A DNA stretch of 64,000 bases, taken from Branchiostoma belcheri. Taxonomy: Eukaryota > Chordata > Leptocardii > Amphioxiformes > Branchiostomatidae. Made by a program: the position numbers and the translations under genes. This document shows, one piece after another, positions 1 to 12,300 of the stretch; within the stretch, counting starts at the first letter, position 1, and every line of letters starts with the position of its first letter. The notes beneath the pieces are model-generated. The model searched no databases. It had not been told where the DNA came from and saw only the letters and a list, made by a program, of their open reading frames with translations. Location: NCBI RefSeq assembly GCF_001625305.1, contig NW_017804176.1, forward strand, positions 1,511,476 through 1,575,475, written 5' to 3'.

Positions 1-1860
1 CGTTTATGCGTACAACTCCCAGACGACAGGAAATGTTTACGTGTCCCGGCACAGGGGTGTCCTCATTCCCTTCAGAATTCCAGTGAAATCAGCAGGAAGT
101 TTTGTGTCTGCCCCTACAGGAAGTGGTACGATCCACACATAGGTGTGTTTCAAAACTCCTTAGTCACATAGGAACACCTGGATGGTAAATAACCATTATT
201 ACCTGCAATCTCACCTGGAGGATTTACTCAGGACAGACAGACTTACCTATAAGGACCACCTTGAAGACTGGAACTTCATCCTCCGGTAGAACACCTGGGA
301 CAGGTAGACACAGAGTAAGTATATCATCAGATGGTGATTTCATTTATTCATATCCATAGCATTATACACATACTGAACAGGATTGTGGAATTTGCTGGAT
401 TTCCTGTCAGATTATTATTCTGTTTTTCTTTCTGGAGAAACATTGTTTATGAACTGTTACATATTAGTATGTGGAAAGTTGAGTCAGGGTTCAACGACCC
501 CAACAAACTTTTACTCGTCATTCTTAGAGGCACTCTAGAAGTAAGCATTTTTTCGCCTGTTTTTATATATTTCTTGTCGCTCCTTTTGTCCTTCTTTGTA
601 CTATTTTAGGTGGTGCAGTTATTTACTAGTTGTCTTGCTACATGCTATCTGATTCAAGATATTCTAACAAGTTGTTATATATTTCTCGTTGTATGACAAG
701 GAATTGAAAAAAATGAAACTTTAGTTTCATGACAAAAAATGATCACATTTTGAAGTTAAATCACGGCAATTTTGACGGATGTAACAAAAAACAGGACAGC
801 AGGGCACTTCAATCCAATCTAAGTGGCTTGAAGTAAAACCACTTGAAGTAAGAGGGCTGTTCAACAAAAACACTGAACATGAGCCATGAACTCAACCTTA
901 GAAGTCAAGTTCAGATGAAAGTCATGGGAAACTGAGTCATCTAAGGACAATGAACTCAAGAAACCCCTGCCGACTGCCTTAAGCGTTTATATGTCACTTC
1001 TAAAAGGGACCGCCATTGGGCATTTGGTGATGACTAACACAGAGAACGAATTACAAAATGTCTAGATACAAATTCCTCGCTCCCAAACCCGGAAGAGAGC
1101 TTATCTCAGGGAATACCTAACCACCTAGACTAGATCTGTGACTGGATTCCATCATATAAAATACATCCGGAAGGAAGACACGTGTGTCATGTCTCTCTGT
1201 CATTATTAAGACCAGGAATATGTCATTAAGGTTGGAAAGAAGGAAGACCATATGTCTCACCTGCGGTAGATGATGCACTAGGTGCGCTACATCCACCACC
1301 CATTTGGGGATTTTTAGGTGATTGACAGGACCACGGCGACTGGTGCTCTCTTTCTAAGGTACTCTAAAGGTTCTAAAATGCTGGATTTGCCTCCTAACTC
1401 ATTATTATAGCTGTATACGAACGCGACGGCCAGAACAAAGGTAACATTTTGTCAAAATTGTCACCTTAATTTGGAGCGGGAGGTATTTTTGAAGGCAGCA
1501 CAACGGAAGTTTGAATGAATTTATCGAATATTCCCACTTTAAGCTTAAATTGAAAACAATTAGAAACTGTCATATTTTGTAAATTAAATTATTCAATTTT
1601 TTTGTACGATAATTTGGAAATTATTACTCTGCCGTAAATTTGAAGAGAAAACACTTTTCAATCGGGCTACATTTCTTTGCCTTTATAGCGGAGTGATCTT
1701 TTGTTCTGTCAGTTGACTACTTATGTTGCAGAGTTAGCTACATTTTGTTTCGTCTTTGTCAAACATTTTGAATATCAGCAACCTATAGTGAACTTAAGAT
1801 GCCTTTATGGTGTTTGTCTAAAATGAAAAACAACATATAGTCAACCAGGGACACTTTTGT
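1..1860. other. Noncoding stretch
   Basis: I see no supported gene here. The open frames are short, lack splice-flanked coding character and resemble no family I recognise. The sequence is ordinary mixed-composition DNA upstream of the promoter-like motifs at 1.9 kb. Confidence 0.5.
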
Positions 1861-1932
1861 AGCGAGAAAATAGTGCTCAGGTGGAGGTACATATTATTGA
1901 AGGAGAGTGCATCGTCCTGAAGGCTTGGCCTT

Positions 1933-1968
1933 GTTGCTATAGCAACAGGCTCATTTATCCTGACGTCA
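1933..1968 (+). promoter_or_regulatory. RFX X-box palindrome followed by a CRE
   Basis: Positions 1933-1946 form a perfect 14-bp palindrome, GTTGCTATAGCAAC, matching the X-box bound by RFX factors. A consensus cAMP response element, TGACGTCA, lies at 1961-1968, fourteen bases further on. RFX plus CREB sites are a known promoter pairing, as in ciliary genes and the X1/X2 boxes of MHC class II genes, where the two sites are closer together. No CCAAT Y-box is seen beside them. A candidate noncoding exon with a good donor follows at 2461-2619, so this may be a distal prdm1 promoter or that of an unseen transcript. The motif calls are direct; the role is inferred. Confidence 0.45.
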
Positions 1969-2460
1969 TCACTTCGTGTGCTCAATTAGTCACTTTCTCA
2001 AAGTTTTGCCCGCAGTCATGTGCGCGCTGCACTTGTTGTAGGTTCGTGTCATACTTTCACTTCTCACAAGCCTTTTTACTCCGTTTTCTTTACTTCTTCG
2101 AGTTTTAATCAATGAATTGGACTTTTTTGCACCTACATAAGGTACAATGATTTTCTTGTTTGTGAAGGTTCTACGAAAATTATGTTGCCGAAGGCGATCT
2201 GGTCGTCAAATCTAATTATTAGGCTGTCAATCACTTTCCCTTGTTTTACCGCAAATCCGTCCAGTCGATTTCGCAATTCGCAAGCAAACGCGCACAATAG
2301 TGTGTTTTCGGTCGCCGTTTCCAAACGAAGGTTGTTTCTGTGACGTGATTAATGGGAATTGTAACTTTCGCTTTCGCCGTTAGTGTATGTAGCGGGCTTT
2401 CAAATGACTCACACATCACAATAACGGGTTGTAACATGACACCGTCTCTGCTTAATTAGG

Positions 2461-2619
2461 ATTGCGTTGTTCCTCCGCAGGAGGTCACGGGGCAGAGCAG
2501 ACGATCTCCGGTAGTCCGACACACGAGGGTCGGTGACCAGAGCAGGCGGCAACACTGACGGTCCGACAGAAGAAATGCTGTGAACTGCGAACGTCTAAAC
2601 TCAACAACATCAAACGGAG
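2461..2619 (+). other. Candidate noncoding first exon ending in a strong splice donor
   Basis: A GC-richer block ends in GAG|GTAAGG at 2619/2620, a near-consensus splice donor, about 650 bp downstream of the RFX/CRE motifs. The only in-block ATG (in gaaatgctgtga) stops after two codons, so the block would be 5' UTR. The first coding exon of prdm1 at 18581 begins right after an acceptor and therefore needs at least one upstream exon; this is one candidate. The left limit is arbitrary. There is no transcript evidence, so this is a suggestion only. Confidence 0.22.
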
Positions 2620-5600
2620 GTAAGGTTTACATAAATCACGCTCTTGCGTAACCGGACTACACCTTTTTCTTTTCTTATTCTATTCTTGGATCTTCTCGGA
2701 CTGATTTGCCTGAAGGAAAAAAGGTGTGTCTTCTTTTCTTTGGGTTGTTGTCGAAAACAAGGTGGTACCCGCTGAGTGCCCATTCTTGTGGTGTTTTTGT
2801 TTGTACACCTCCGCCTTCAACATGTCCGATTGTGTAACTTGCGATTTCACGCAAGAACCAAATTATGAGCCGCCTCAAGAACAGATTGTCGAAGTCTTGT
2901 AACGAAGATATTTATGAGAATTGAAACTTACGCAAGGCATGTGAAAATGAAATATTCCTTTTGTGCTGGATGATGCATGACCAACGGAAGGAACTGTCTG
3001 TTATAGAATCCAGTAATCACCACCTTTATAACTCGGTTTGACGCACCTTGTTATCACAACCTTTTCCAAACACCTTGTACAAAACTGTCTTTCCCAAAAC
3101 TTTGAGATCAAAAACCAGTGAAAGCTATCATTAGTAACAATAAAAACAGGTGAGAAACCTGCAAACAAAGGGAAGACGGAAGTGACTTTCTCTTTTGGAA
3201 TGTTGTTAACACCTTGTTTGGTAAAGGGTAGAAGTTTAATAGACAGGTGAGATCTGTGTACGATTGTCCTTATTGTTTCCTGTTGAGTGATTACGTACAT
3301 GCCCCACGTACTTTCCTGTGTGTTTTTCGCTTCTTATTTCCTGTTAGTCACTCACCAATGGATAGCAGTGTCATCGTAATCTCCTATGATTGAACAGTCT
3401 ACTTAATCACGCTTTGCTACCTTTCTTTAATGTCGTCCCTTTACTTATCCGGGCATGCATTCCTAATTCCTAAATGTTTTAGGTGATGAGCTGGACTAGA
3501 AATAGTTTCCCTTTCAGTACATCACGTGTTGGCCTGGGGGGTTGTATCTTTTGTTTAACGCTACAGTACTACTAGTAGTCTTACTGCTGTGCATTAGTGA
3601 AAACAGGGGCGCACCCCCACAGATGTTCCCTTCAGCCTCTGCAGGCTGTTTTGACATGTGACATGAGAAACTGGCAGGAAATTGAGAGTGAAACCACACC
3701 TCTCACGTCAGTTTAGCCCGTGTATGTGTACGTGTGTGCTTAGCGATCTAGACCGTACGTTGGTTACGTGTAGCGGAAAACGTAGTAAAGCAATCGTGAT
3801 GACTCGCTAATCGAAGATTAGTCGGTTGCCTTCCTGGAAGGGTTAACGACATTCATGAATTATCAACGGAGCAGAGCTTAGGTTTCTAGTGGAACATTTT
3901 CTGTCTGGTATTAATGTTTAGAAGATATTTCCTGAGGTCTTTAGTGATGACAGACCAGGTTTCTGCTTTTACAAAGTTTTCTTGTTTATTCAAATAGAAA
4001 GAAATAAAGATATTGAAACCAGATGGCTGCATTTTTTCTGACCTTTGTTTTCAACTTGAAGGTCGTCATTGCAGGTTTTAGTCATTTTCTGAGTTTGAAG
4101 ACTTTGCTGAATGCTTTCAGCTTTAATGTCAGGGTTCACTTTTGTCTTCTTTTATCAAGGATTTGGGAAAATATGCAGTTAAATTTTTAGAGTTCTCAAT
4201 TAATGAGTTTCAGAAGAATTTGACTTCCAGTCTGTACTTCATTAAACTGATTAAGTTCCTTCTATGCCCTTGAGAGTTTTGAAAATGTAGCATTCTTCGC
4301 ATTTTCAAGTTTTCCGGTAATGGTGAAACTGTACGAAAAAGTTTCCATCAATACTCAAACTACCCTTTTTCTCAAAGATAAAACATTGTAAAAATGGGGT
4401 GGGGTAGCTGTTTTTGATGAATCCGATTGTTTTTGTTGTCAAATGGTTTGCTGTTTTAAAACAATGGTGTTTACAATCAACGAAATGCAGTCAATTCTCC
4501 AGTACCTGACAGTGTTTGAAAGTTCCTTGCTGTCAACTTCATAATTTGTTGTAACGGGGCTACGCACAATGTCTTGCCACTTATAACAACTTGGTGCTTG
4601 CCCATGCACTGATAAAAAGAATTTGCCACTTTCCAGATTGCATAGATAAGATCCCCCTCTTTACCATACAAGTGATTCTAATTTGGTCGCCACTTTGGCA
4701 CATATGGTAAGACCCTCTCTGGTTAATCCCTCACACCATGCTAGTAACCTTCCCCCCAGCCCTATACCAATTACAGAAGTCAGTAAAAGCAAACTTGGGT
4801 CAAAAGGTCAGAGCTTGCAGCGCCTTTTACATTTTAAAGTCTATGTAAGTTTTTAACTGCCATGATTTAGAATGCAGACCTGAAACTGTGGTGTTTTCAA
4901 TCTGGACACACAGTTTTGTATGAGCTTGTTTGAAAAGAAAAGTATCCTAGGAACAAGCTTATAACCTAGGTTATATCTTAGCCAAAAAATTTTGGAAAAA
5001 CTGATAAAATAAAAACAACAGAATTACATTTCCCACTTTCCAGTAATTTTCATGTGATTTGGACTTGAGAATGAGAGATGTTATCAGTATTTGTTATTCC
5101 ATGCATTTTTCCTTTCCCCTCAGAGATTTCTCGCTTTACCATATGGAAAACTGAAATTTCTTTTCCCTTATACTTCCATCCATATTTGTAATAAAAGAGG
5201 TCTCCCCCACTTTCTCCCAAGTGAACAGTTTTTACCTAGATACCAAAAGCTAGGGGGGTAGTGTTGTAATGCCCCATTGTTTAGGACCCCTATTAGATCT
5301 TTTCACATGGAAGCCCCACAAACAATAGGGTTTATTTCTCAAAGCCTGGCTCTAATAATCCTCAATGCAAATTTGACCTTGATGTGTTAATGGCGCATTG
5401 TGTTTGTGGGACCCCCAGTAGGGGTACAGACAAGAATTATCCTAACTGCACACACTTCAATCACTTTCTCTGGGTATTAGCAGGGATGTGTTAATATCTT
5501 TAGGGCATGTTTTTTATGGGGGTCTAAATGACCTGCTGTGTGGGCAGTCGGTTTGTTAGTAAAAGTAAGTCCATATACATGAGTGTGGCTTGTGTCCAGT

Positions 5601-8600
5601 TTTATGGAGCTGTGTGTGGGGTCATGTTGGGTTCATAAAACCACAGACAGTTTTTATGGCTTAAGTTTATGGCCCACTGCTTATGTTACTTCAGCTCTTC
5701 AAAGAAGTCGGCTACATTGTAACTTGTCTAAGTGTTTGGGAATCTGAGCCTACCAAGGTAAAAGAAATGTCCATTCCTTGTCCAAGTTTTTGAAAAATTG
5801 CTGATGATTTTTGAAACCTTAGAGAGCTTCCATGGAAGTTTCTTTTCAAAGGAACATGTAAATCTAAAATCTGCCCAGATAAACCTGTACTAATCTCCCA
5901 AATGCTGTGTTTATCACAGGTCTGTGTGTGTTGATTGAACAAGTCATTAACTGGAGAAAACAAGAAAGCTGCAAATAGATGTACTTGTAAAATCATTGTT
6001 AGCCACTGTAGTATTCCTTTTTGGCAGAATCATGTTTAATCTTTGAACTTTCCAGATGTATTTTGCTTTTCTCATGTCAAGATTAAAGTTGAAATTTGTC
6101 TGCTTTTGTTGCAAGTTCTTTACGTCATCACTTGTTATTGGCAAGCAAGTATTTTCCCTACAATTTACAAAGTACAAGAGTAATCTTTAACCTGTTAAGA
6201 ATCAAAGAATGAGACATGCTTGTGGGTTTGTGGGTCATACTCATAGATCTACTGTGTTCATAAATGACCACAAGCATTTCTTAATAAAACAACTCTCAGT
6301 AACTGTAAACAGAATGACAGAACTTGTATCCGTTCATTTGACGGAAACGTCTTGATCCACCTTTCCTCTTCCTCTCCTTTTATAACTTCTCTTCAGGAAG
6401 TGGTTGACATCTTCAAGGGAAAAAAAAAGATGATATGCAGCCCTTCCTGCAAAGTCATTGACCCCTGAATCAGTGTTCCCAGTTGGCCAATGTCAAAGAC
6501 AGCTGTACTCTATCTAAGAAAGTTCTAAAGTCACTGTACTGAGTCACTGTTACATGGCAAAGTCGTATACTGAGTCTGAGATTTCAATCTTCTGTGATTC
6601 AGAAAAGCAGAAGTTATCAAGTCTGCCATCTCTTCCTTACATGGGAAATGAGATATACAGTATCTTTCTTTCATATTTCCCTGTGTCACAAGCCAAGTTG
6701 ATTCCATAATTCGTAGGGGGTAGATTGAATTTTTTTTTGTTGGTAAGGAGTAAGGTATGTTTTAATCTGTTAGAAACTGAATGATTAGGAAAGCTTTTGA
6801 TAGATTGTAAGATGAATGATTAAAAAGTATACTTTGAGGCATCTTAACTTTGAACCAGCTTTCCTTTTCCCTTTGAAAATTAATTGTATTAGTTCTTCAG
6901 CACCTGTTTTATGAAAAGTTCCAAACCTGCTTAGCAAAAGCTATATGGTAAGCTCATTATCCCTCCCCCCTATGGATGGTCTGAAAAGTTTATTGGCTGT
7001 GGGGGTTGTTGCAAGTCAATCCAAATGTTTGAAATAGGGATCACCGTTGTTGTGATTGCTGCCCTATAGATTTTCTGCATGTATTCCCCTGAGCCTCTGG
7101 TTTTTAGTGGGTGTTGTCTGCGCAGACTTCAGTGGCGGAACATCCCGTTGTTTGCTCTGGGATTCGAACTTTGAGACGTGGGCCCGGGAGCTTGTGCGAA
7201 TTTTACACCGGGGCAGTTTAAACCGGACGACTGTTGGTCTTTGTAAAATGGGTCAAGGAGGCAGGTTAGTTGGGGTCAGAATTCCACCCAGTAGTTATCT
7301 AAACAGTTATATAGAGAGTGCCCGGTCAGCAAAAATGGGTGAATCAGTGGTTAGTAGGTTGCAACATGTATGCTCCTGTTATTTTGATATTGTGTATTAT
7401 AATTGAAATTGTAGTAAAATTAACTATTGATGGGCAGTGTTGTCTTCAGTGTAAAAAGGGTCAACAAGATTATTTCCACTTTTACAAGGATTGCTGCAAA
7501 ATTTGTTCTTTTTCATTTTTTTTCATCCTGAAAGGTAGAGGGCAGGAATGTTTTTATGTCTTTTTATTGCAAAAAGATCTGTATGTTTTATATGCATAAT
7601 AGTAAAGTTCCTACCCCATTCTAATCTAATGGGCACAAGATCATCTTTTGCAATGTTTGCTTGATCCATTTTCTATACAAATATTTGTGGGACTTACAAA
7701 GCTTTCTTGAACCACAGAAGCAGTGTGTTACATTGCTCCAACAATTCATAAAAGCTGTCCGAGTTTTCGTCCATACCTGTGGAACAAATTTACATATTTC
7801 CTCCTCCTCAGGCTCCTGTCTCCCCTCCTTTTTGAATTACTCGGAAGCTGTCTGTATTTGCAGGAGGGATTGGTTGGGACTTAGCCTGGAAAAGCAGGAT
7901 ATCCCGAGGGCACTTGTGATTGCGGTGACCTGCACCCCTCNNNNNNNNNNNNNNNNNNNNGGGGCCAGACTTGATAAGATGCCAGGCACTTGCTAAAGAC
8001 AGGCTGCTAGAAATTGAAAATCCATTATGATAAGAATTTTATGGCTTATCAAACATTTGGAAAACGTGGCTTAACGTTACAAGTCTTTGTCCTCTTTTTT
8101 GTCAGGTGAAAGAAGTTGGGGACTCGTATGAAACGTGAAAAAAGCCCTTCCCGCTGTCTAAAGCCTGACCTACTTTAGGCAGCCTTTGACAGACATGTCA
8201 GACTAAGAAAGAAAGCAAAACTCGGCTTGTTTTGAAAGCAGTTGGCGGCACATCCGACACAACTTAATTTGAGAGCCTTTCTTTGGGCTTGGTGGTCACA
8301 TTCACTTGGGCAAACATTTGTTCTTCGGATAATGGCAAGGAACACAACCCTCCCACCCATCCTTCCTCTTGATAAGGATGATCAAGAGGCAAACTGCCAC
8401 TGACAATCAAGTAAAATGATGTTTCGTGAATTTGGGATGGTGTCTTTCTCAATGGTTAGCGAACGTATGCTATCTGAGAATTTAGAGTACTGCGTAGACC
8501 TAGTTTGGGTTTCTAATCCAGTATCTGTGACCGGACCTCCAGCAAGGCGAAACGGTACACCTGCCATTGTCCTCCCAGAAAGGAGATCCCTGACCCCATT
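2620..8600. other. Noncoding stretch (possible prdm1 5' intron or intergenic)
   Basis: About 6 kb with no supported coding region. The longest frames (for example around 7056-7406 and 7661-7996) are not conserved-looking, and the latter runs into the assembly gap. No tRNA, complete mobile element or CRISPR-like array is seen. Confidence 0.5.
7941..7960. other. Assembly gap (20 N)
   Basis: Twenty consecutive Ns. Together with the single N at 10024 they mark a draft assembly. The true missing length is unknown. Confidence 0.98.
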
Positions 8601-8689
8601 CACCTCCAGTATCTCTTTGTGGTACCATGTTTTGTTGTACACTTTCCCACAGAGACAGAGAGATGGTCTTGTTGTGTGTGTAGTTTGTG

Positions 8690-9300
8690 CGTGGTCGGTG
8701 CGGCTGCAGTTTTATCGAGCTCGCCGCGTTGATCTGCACGTGAAAGTGAGTGTGTGAGAGGCAGGTGAGGCTGCCCCCGTACACAGCCGGCCGCTGTCCC
8801 CACACAATGATGAAATGAAAAGTGCCACGGTTGGCTCCCGGTGTGTCAATGGGTGTGTATGCACAAGCTCACTTTCATCACACAAAAGGCCACACGGAAC
8901 CATCCGTCGAAAACATTCTCAGACCGCGCCGTCGACTTTCGTGACGTTTTGCCCCCGTTTGGGTGATACTTTGTGTCCAGTTTGTGGCTTGAAACAACAA
9001 AGGATTAGGCTTGGAGGGGTCAGTCTGATTAAGTGCACTTGTCCAGAACACCTTTGGACCATGTGACACGGGTTGAGTAGCCAGTATAAAGGTTTGTTTG
9101 GATTGGCTTGGTGGGGGTGGCACCTGGCGATAGGATGTCAGCGCGCTGTATACACACCTCCCGCCCGCAGTGTCCGCACTTTCCACTGACCCAGCATTAC
9201 TGTCCACCTGTCTTGTCAGCACAAGTACGTGAGCTAGCACGGAGTGGTGTACGCCAGGGTGGGCCGGCCAGCCTAGCCTAGCTGGGTAACACAGGGAGCT
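8690..9300 (+). promoter_or_regulatory. GC-rich promoter-like block with PRDM1/IRF-type motifs
   Basis: This block is richer in GC and CpG than its surroundings. It contains TGAAAGTGAG at 8741-8750, its reverse-complement form in CTCACTTTCAT at about 8869-8879, further ACTTTC cores near 8934 and 9178, and a TATAAA at 9085-9090. The GAAAGTGA core is the half-site recognised by PRDM1 and overlaps IRF elements. Lying 9-10 kb before the first prdm1 coding exon, it could be an alternative promoter or an autoregulatory element. The motifs are seen; the function is inferred, and GAAAGTGA alone is expected a few times by chance in 64 kb. Confidence 0.3.
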
Positions 9301-12300
9301 GACACACTGGAGGTGGGTTTACTCTTCATTTTGGCCACATTTCTCTCTCAATAACAAGAATGGAAGCCCTCTCAGATCCAGGTCACTGATAGACAACCTG
9401 ACATGGGCAACACAAACCACTCTCTGAGGAACAGGCCAAAAGGAATCCCTTCTACACTGAACGGAAGAGGTTTCTGCTGTTTCAAGGACTAACAGTCCTG
9501 GAGTATTGTGTTGTGGTATTAGCAATTTGCAAACTAGGCAGTGTGGTTATCTTAGACATCAGATCTGCTTGGCTTGGGCCGTGAGCAAAATGTTTTAACG
9601 CATAATGAAGGGTTTCCATATTCATCCCTGAGACCTAGCCATGACAGGTAGCCCAGGAATGTCAAGTCAGGACAATGAGTAATGACCAACGAGCTTGTCG
9701 CAGGTGTGTACGGAATTCCGTCATATTTGTTCCTAAACAAAGGCACGGCTTTGTACCTTGAGTCCGCATACCGAGTGATGGGCGGACAGTCCGAATTTCT
9801 GCGTCAAAAGATTCAGTTTTCCCCCTCCTGACCGCTACCCGTTTCCCTCACGGTCACGTCACTGGGACACCATGAGTTAAAAAATCACCGTGTTGTGATT
9901 GGGGAGATATTTGGGGTGTTGTTTGTTGCACATGTGGAGCTTGCTGTAACAGGTGCAGCCTGAGGAGAAAAGTTTGGTTGACCTTGTCTATGGCTGAATG
10001 TCGGGTGGCAGCGGAGAAAGTTGNGAAAATCCCTCCCGCATGACGTAGCAGAGTAAATTTGTGTGTCGGGCCGTCGCGCCGACAGAAACGGGTTCTGCTG
10101 TTTCCCCCATTCACCAAAGCTATCAGAGATTGACAGCTTTGCCTTCAGATTTGCTGACCGGGTCGGCAAGTCCAACAAGAAAGGTGGGTGCAAATTAGGG
10201 ACGCATCTTTAGATTTGCATCAAGTGTAAAATTGAGACCACACACACTATCAGCTTACTTTTCCAAACCCGTAGGCAAACGTACGGAAGAAAGAGAGGTA
10301 AATTTATGTATGTAAATGGTATCTTATGCTGGAGGTTAAGCCGTTGTTGTTTTAAGGATGTGAGGAAAAGTGTTACAGGTAAATGTGAACACAGGTGTGC
10401 TAGAAGGACAGCCAGCCAGAGGCACCAGCATTCTTTAGCAGACGTCATTCTTCTTAATTCCAAGTGGATAGCTGAGATGATTTACCTACCATGGTTTTCC
10501 CTTACTTTTGAGACATGTTTCTACTTCTTTCCATTAAGCCAGTTGCTATTTTTCCATCTTGGAGAAAATAAGACTATTGAGGACTAAACCAATGTTCAAG
10601 AAGGTTTTACCTAATTTGGAATTCCAAACATGCTTACTTCTAGGTGCTGTATATCCACATATTTGTTGTCCGTTCTTTTCAAAAGAGCTCTAGTAGCTAA
10701 ACAGTTGGTATCATTTTGTTCCGTAGTTTTCATAATTTGTACAAAATTCTGACAGGCTTTTCCACTTTTGCTTGTGTTTAACATGAGTTTCATAGAGATT
10801 TGTAAAGTTTTTGAAGATAGCTGTTGGTACTTTTGAGTTTTTGAATGTTTTGGCTAAAGTTGACCTGCATATAAACAGGTTGCCTTGCCACTCCCCTCGC
10901 ATGCCCAAAGCTAGTCCTGCATAAGTGCTTTCATCAGACTAAGCCGTTCTAAACCCCAGCATTACTGCTTTCCTCTAATCCACCTGTAGCAGTGATTTCA
11001 CGTTAATTCCGTCTACTCTGTCCATTAGGTGAACTGGACGGTCTGGTTAGGGGGTCGTTCAGTTTTGCATTTGAAAGTGCCCCAACCCCAGGAGACTCAC
11101 CCAGGGGAAACCATGTGATGAATAAACTCCCCTCCATGCTGATAACTGGTACACAATGACGTCCCATCGGGAAACATAATGAGGAAGGTCTTTTGACTAG
11201 TTTGGAGGTTGACGCAGTGGCTGTTAAAGGCCTTTGGAGTGCAAATCAAGGTGTGCTGCATGACAATACACAGGTAATTTCTGCCCAAAGGTACATCTTG
11301 ACAAACAATGGGAAAGGAAAATTGAAGGTTCCAAGGAGGGTTAGAAGAGATAGCTTTTAATTTCTTTGATATTTAAATTCCTACAAGAGGGATAATTTCA
11401 GCAGAATTCCTCCACAGCCAGCTTCATGCATACATTACGATGAAAAAAATGTTTCTTTTAAAAAAAAATTTAAAACATGTTTAATCTTTGTAACTACGAT
11501 AGGAGTGATTTCGAAACAACTACGATGGTTTCAGGTATTCTTTATCTAATGGTTGCTAACAATGGACTTAAGCTGAAATTATTCAAAGCCATTTGGCTGC
11601 CCAGATGAAAGAAACTGGTTTCCTATTGGTCAAAACTGTTTGTTACACCTGCTATTAATAGGGGTCAGTGATAAGACCCTCTCACTCTACACGGGTCCCT
11701 TTTTTTTCTTTGCTTCTCAGTGCTCTTGTTTACTGTGTGTGATAGCCAGCAGGAGTTTTAGGAGGAAAGTCCACCCCAAAACTAGGTTAGTACAAACTTT
11801 GTTTAAAGGGTCAAGAATTCTTGTGTCCACAGAAATTTGTTTTTCCAAAATTTGCTCCAGGATGGAAATGATGAACTGTTACATGTAAATGTTACAGACT
11901 CCAGAATCCGCATTGGTTAAAGATATGCTCTTCTGTTGGGCATACATTGGTAAAGAAAGTGACATCGTTTCCAGAAAAGTATGACATGTTTGTAAACTGA
12001 CTTGTCTGATAAGTGGTTTTTTAATCTAATTAACCAATTTTTGGTGACGATCTACTTTTCATTCGACAAGCTTGTCAGAAATAAGGGTTTGGACTTTTTC
12101 TGCTCGATGGTTGTTCGTTGAGGCTTTTTTTTTTGCTTCAAAGGTCACTTCTACTTGAAGAGTTCTGAAAAGGTTACAGTTGAAGTGGGCGGCAGGTAGC
12201 TCTCTTGTCAGGCCGAGTATTATAGCTGTTGAGAGTGGCTTTGTGATGCAGATCGGACATAAGGCACGAGAGGCGGCCACACGCCTGCTCCTGTGCTCAA

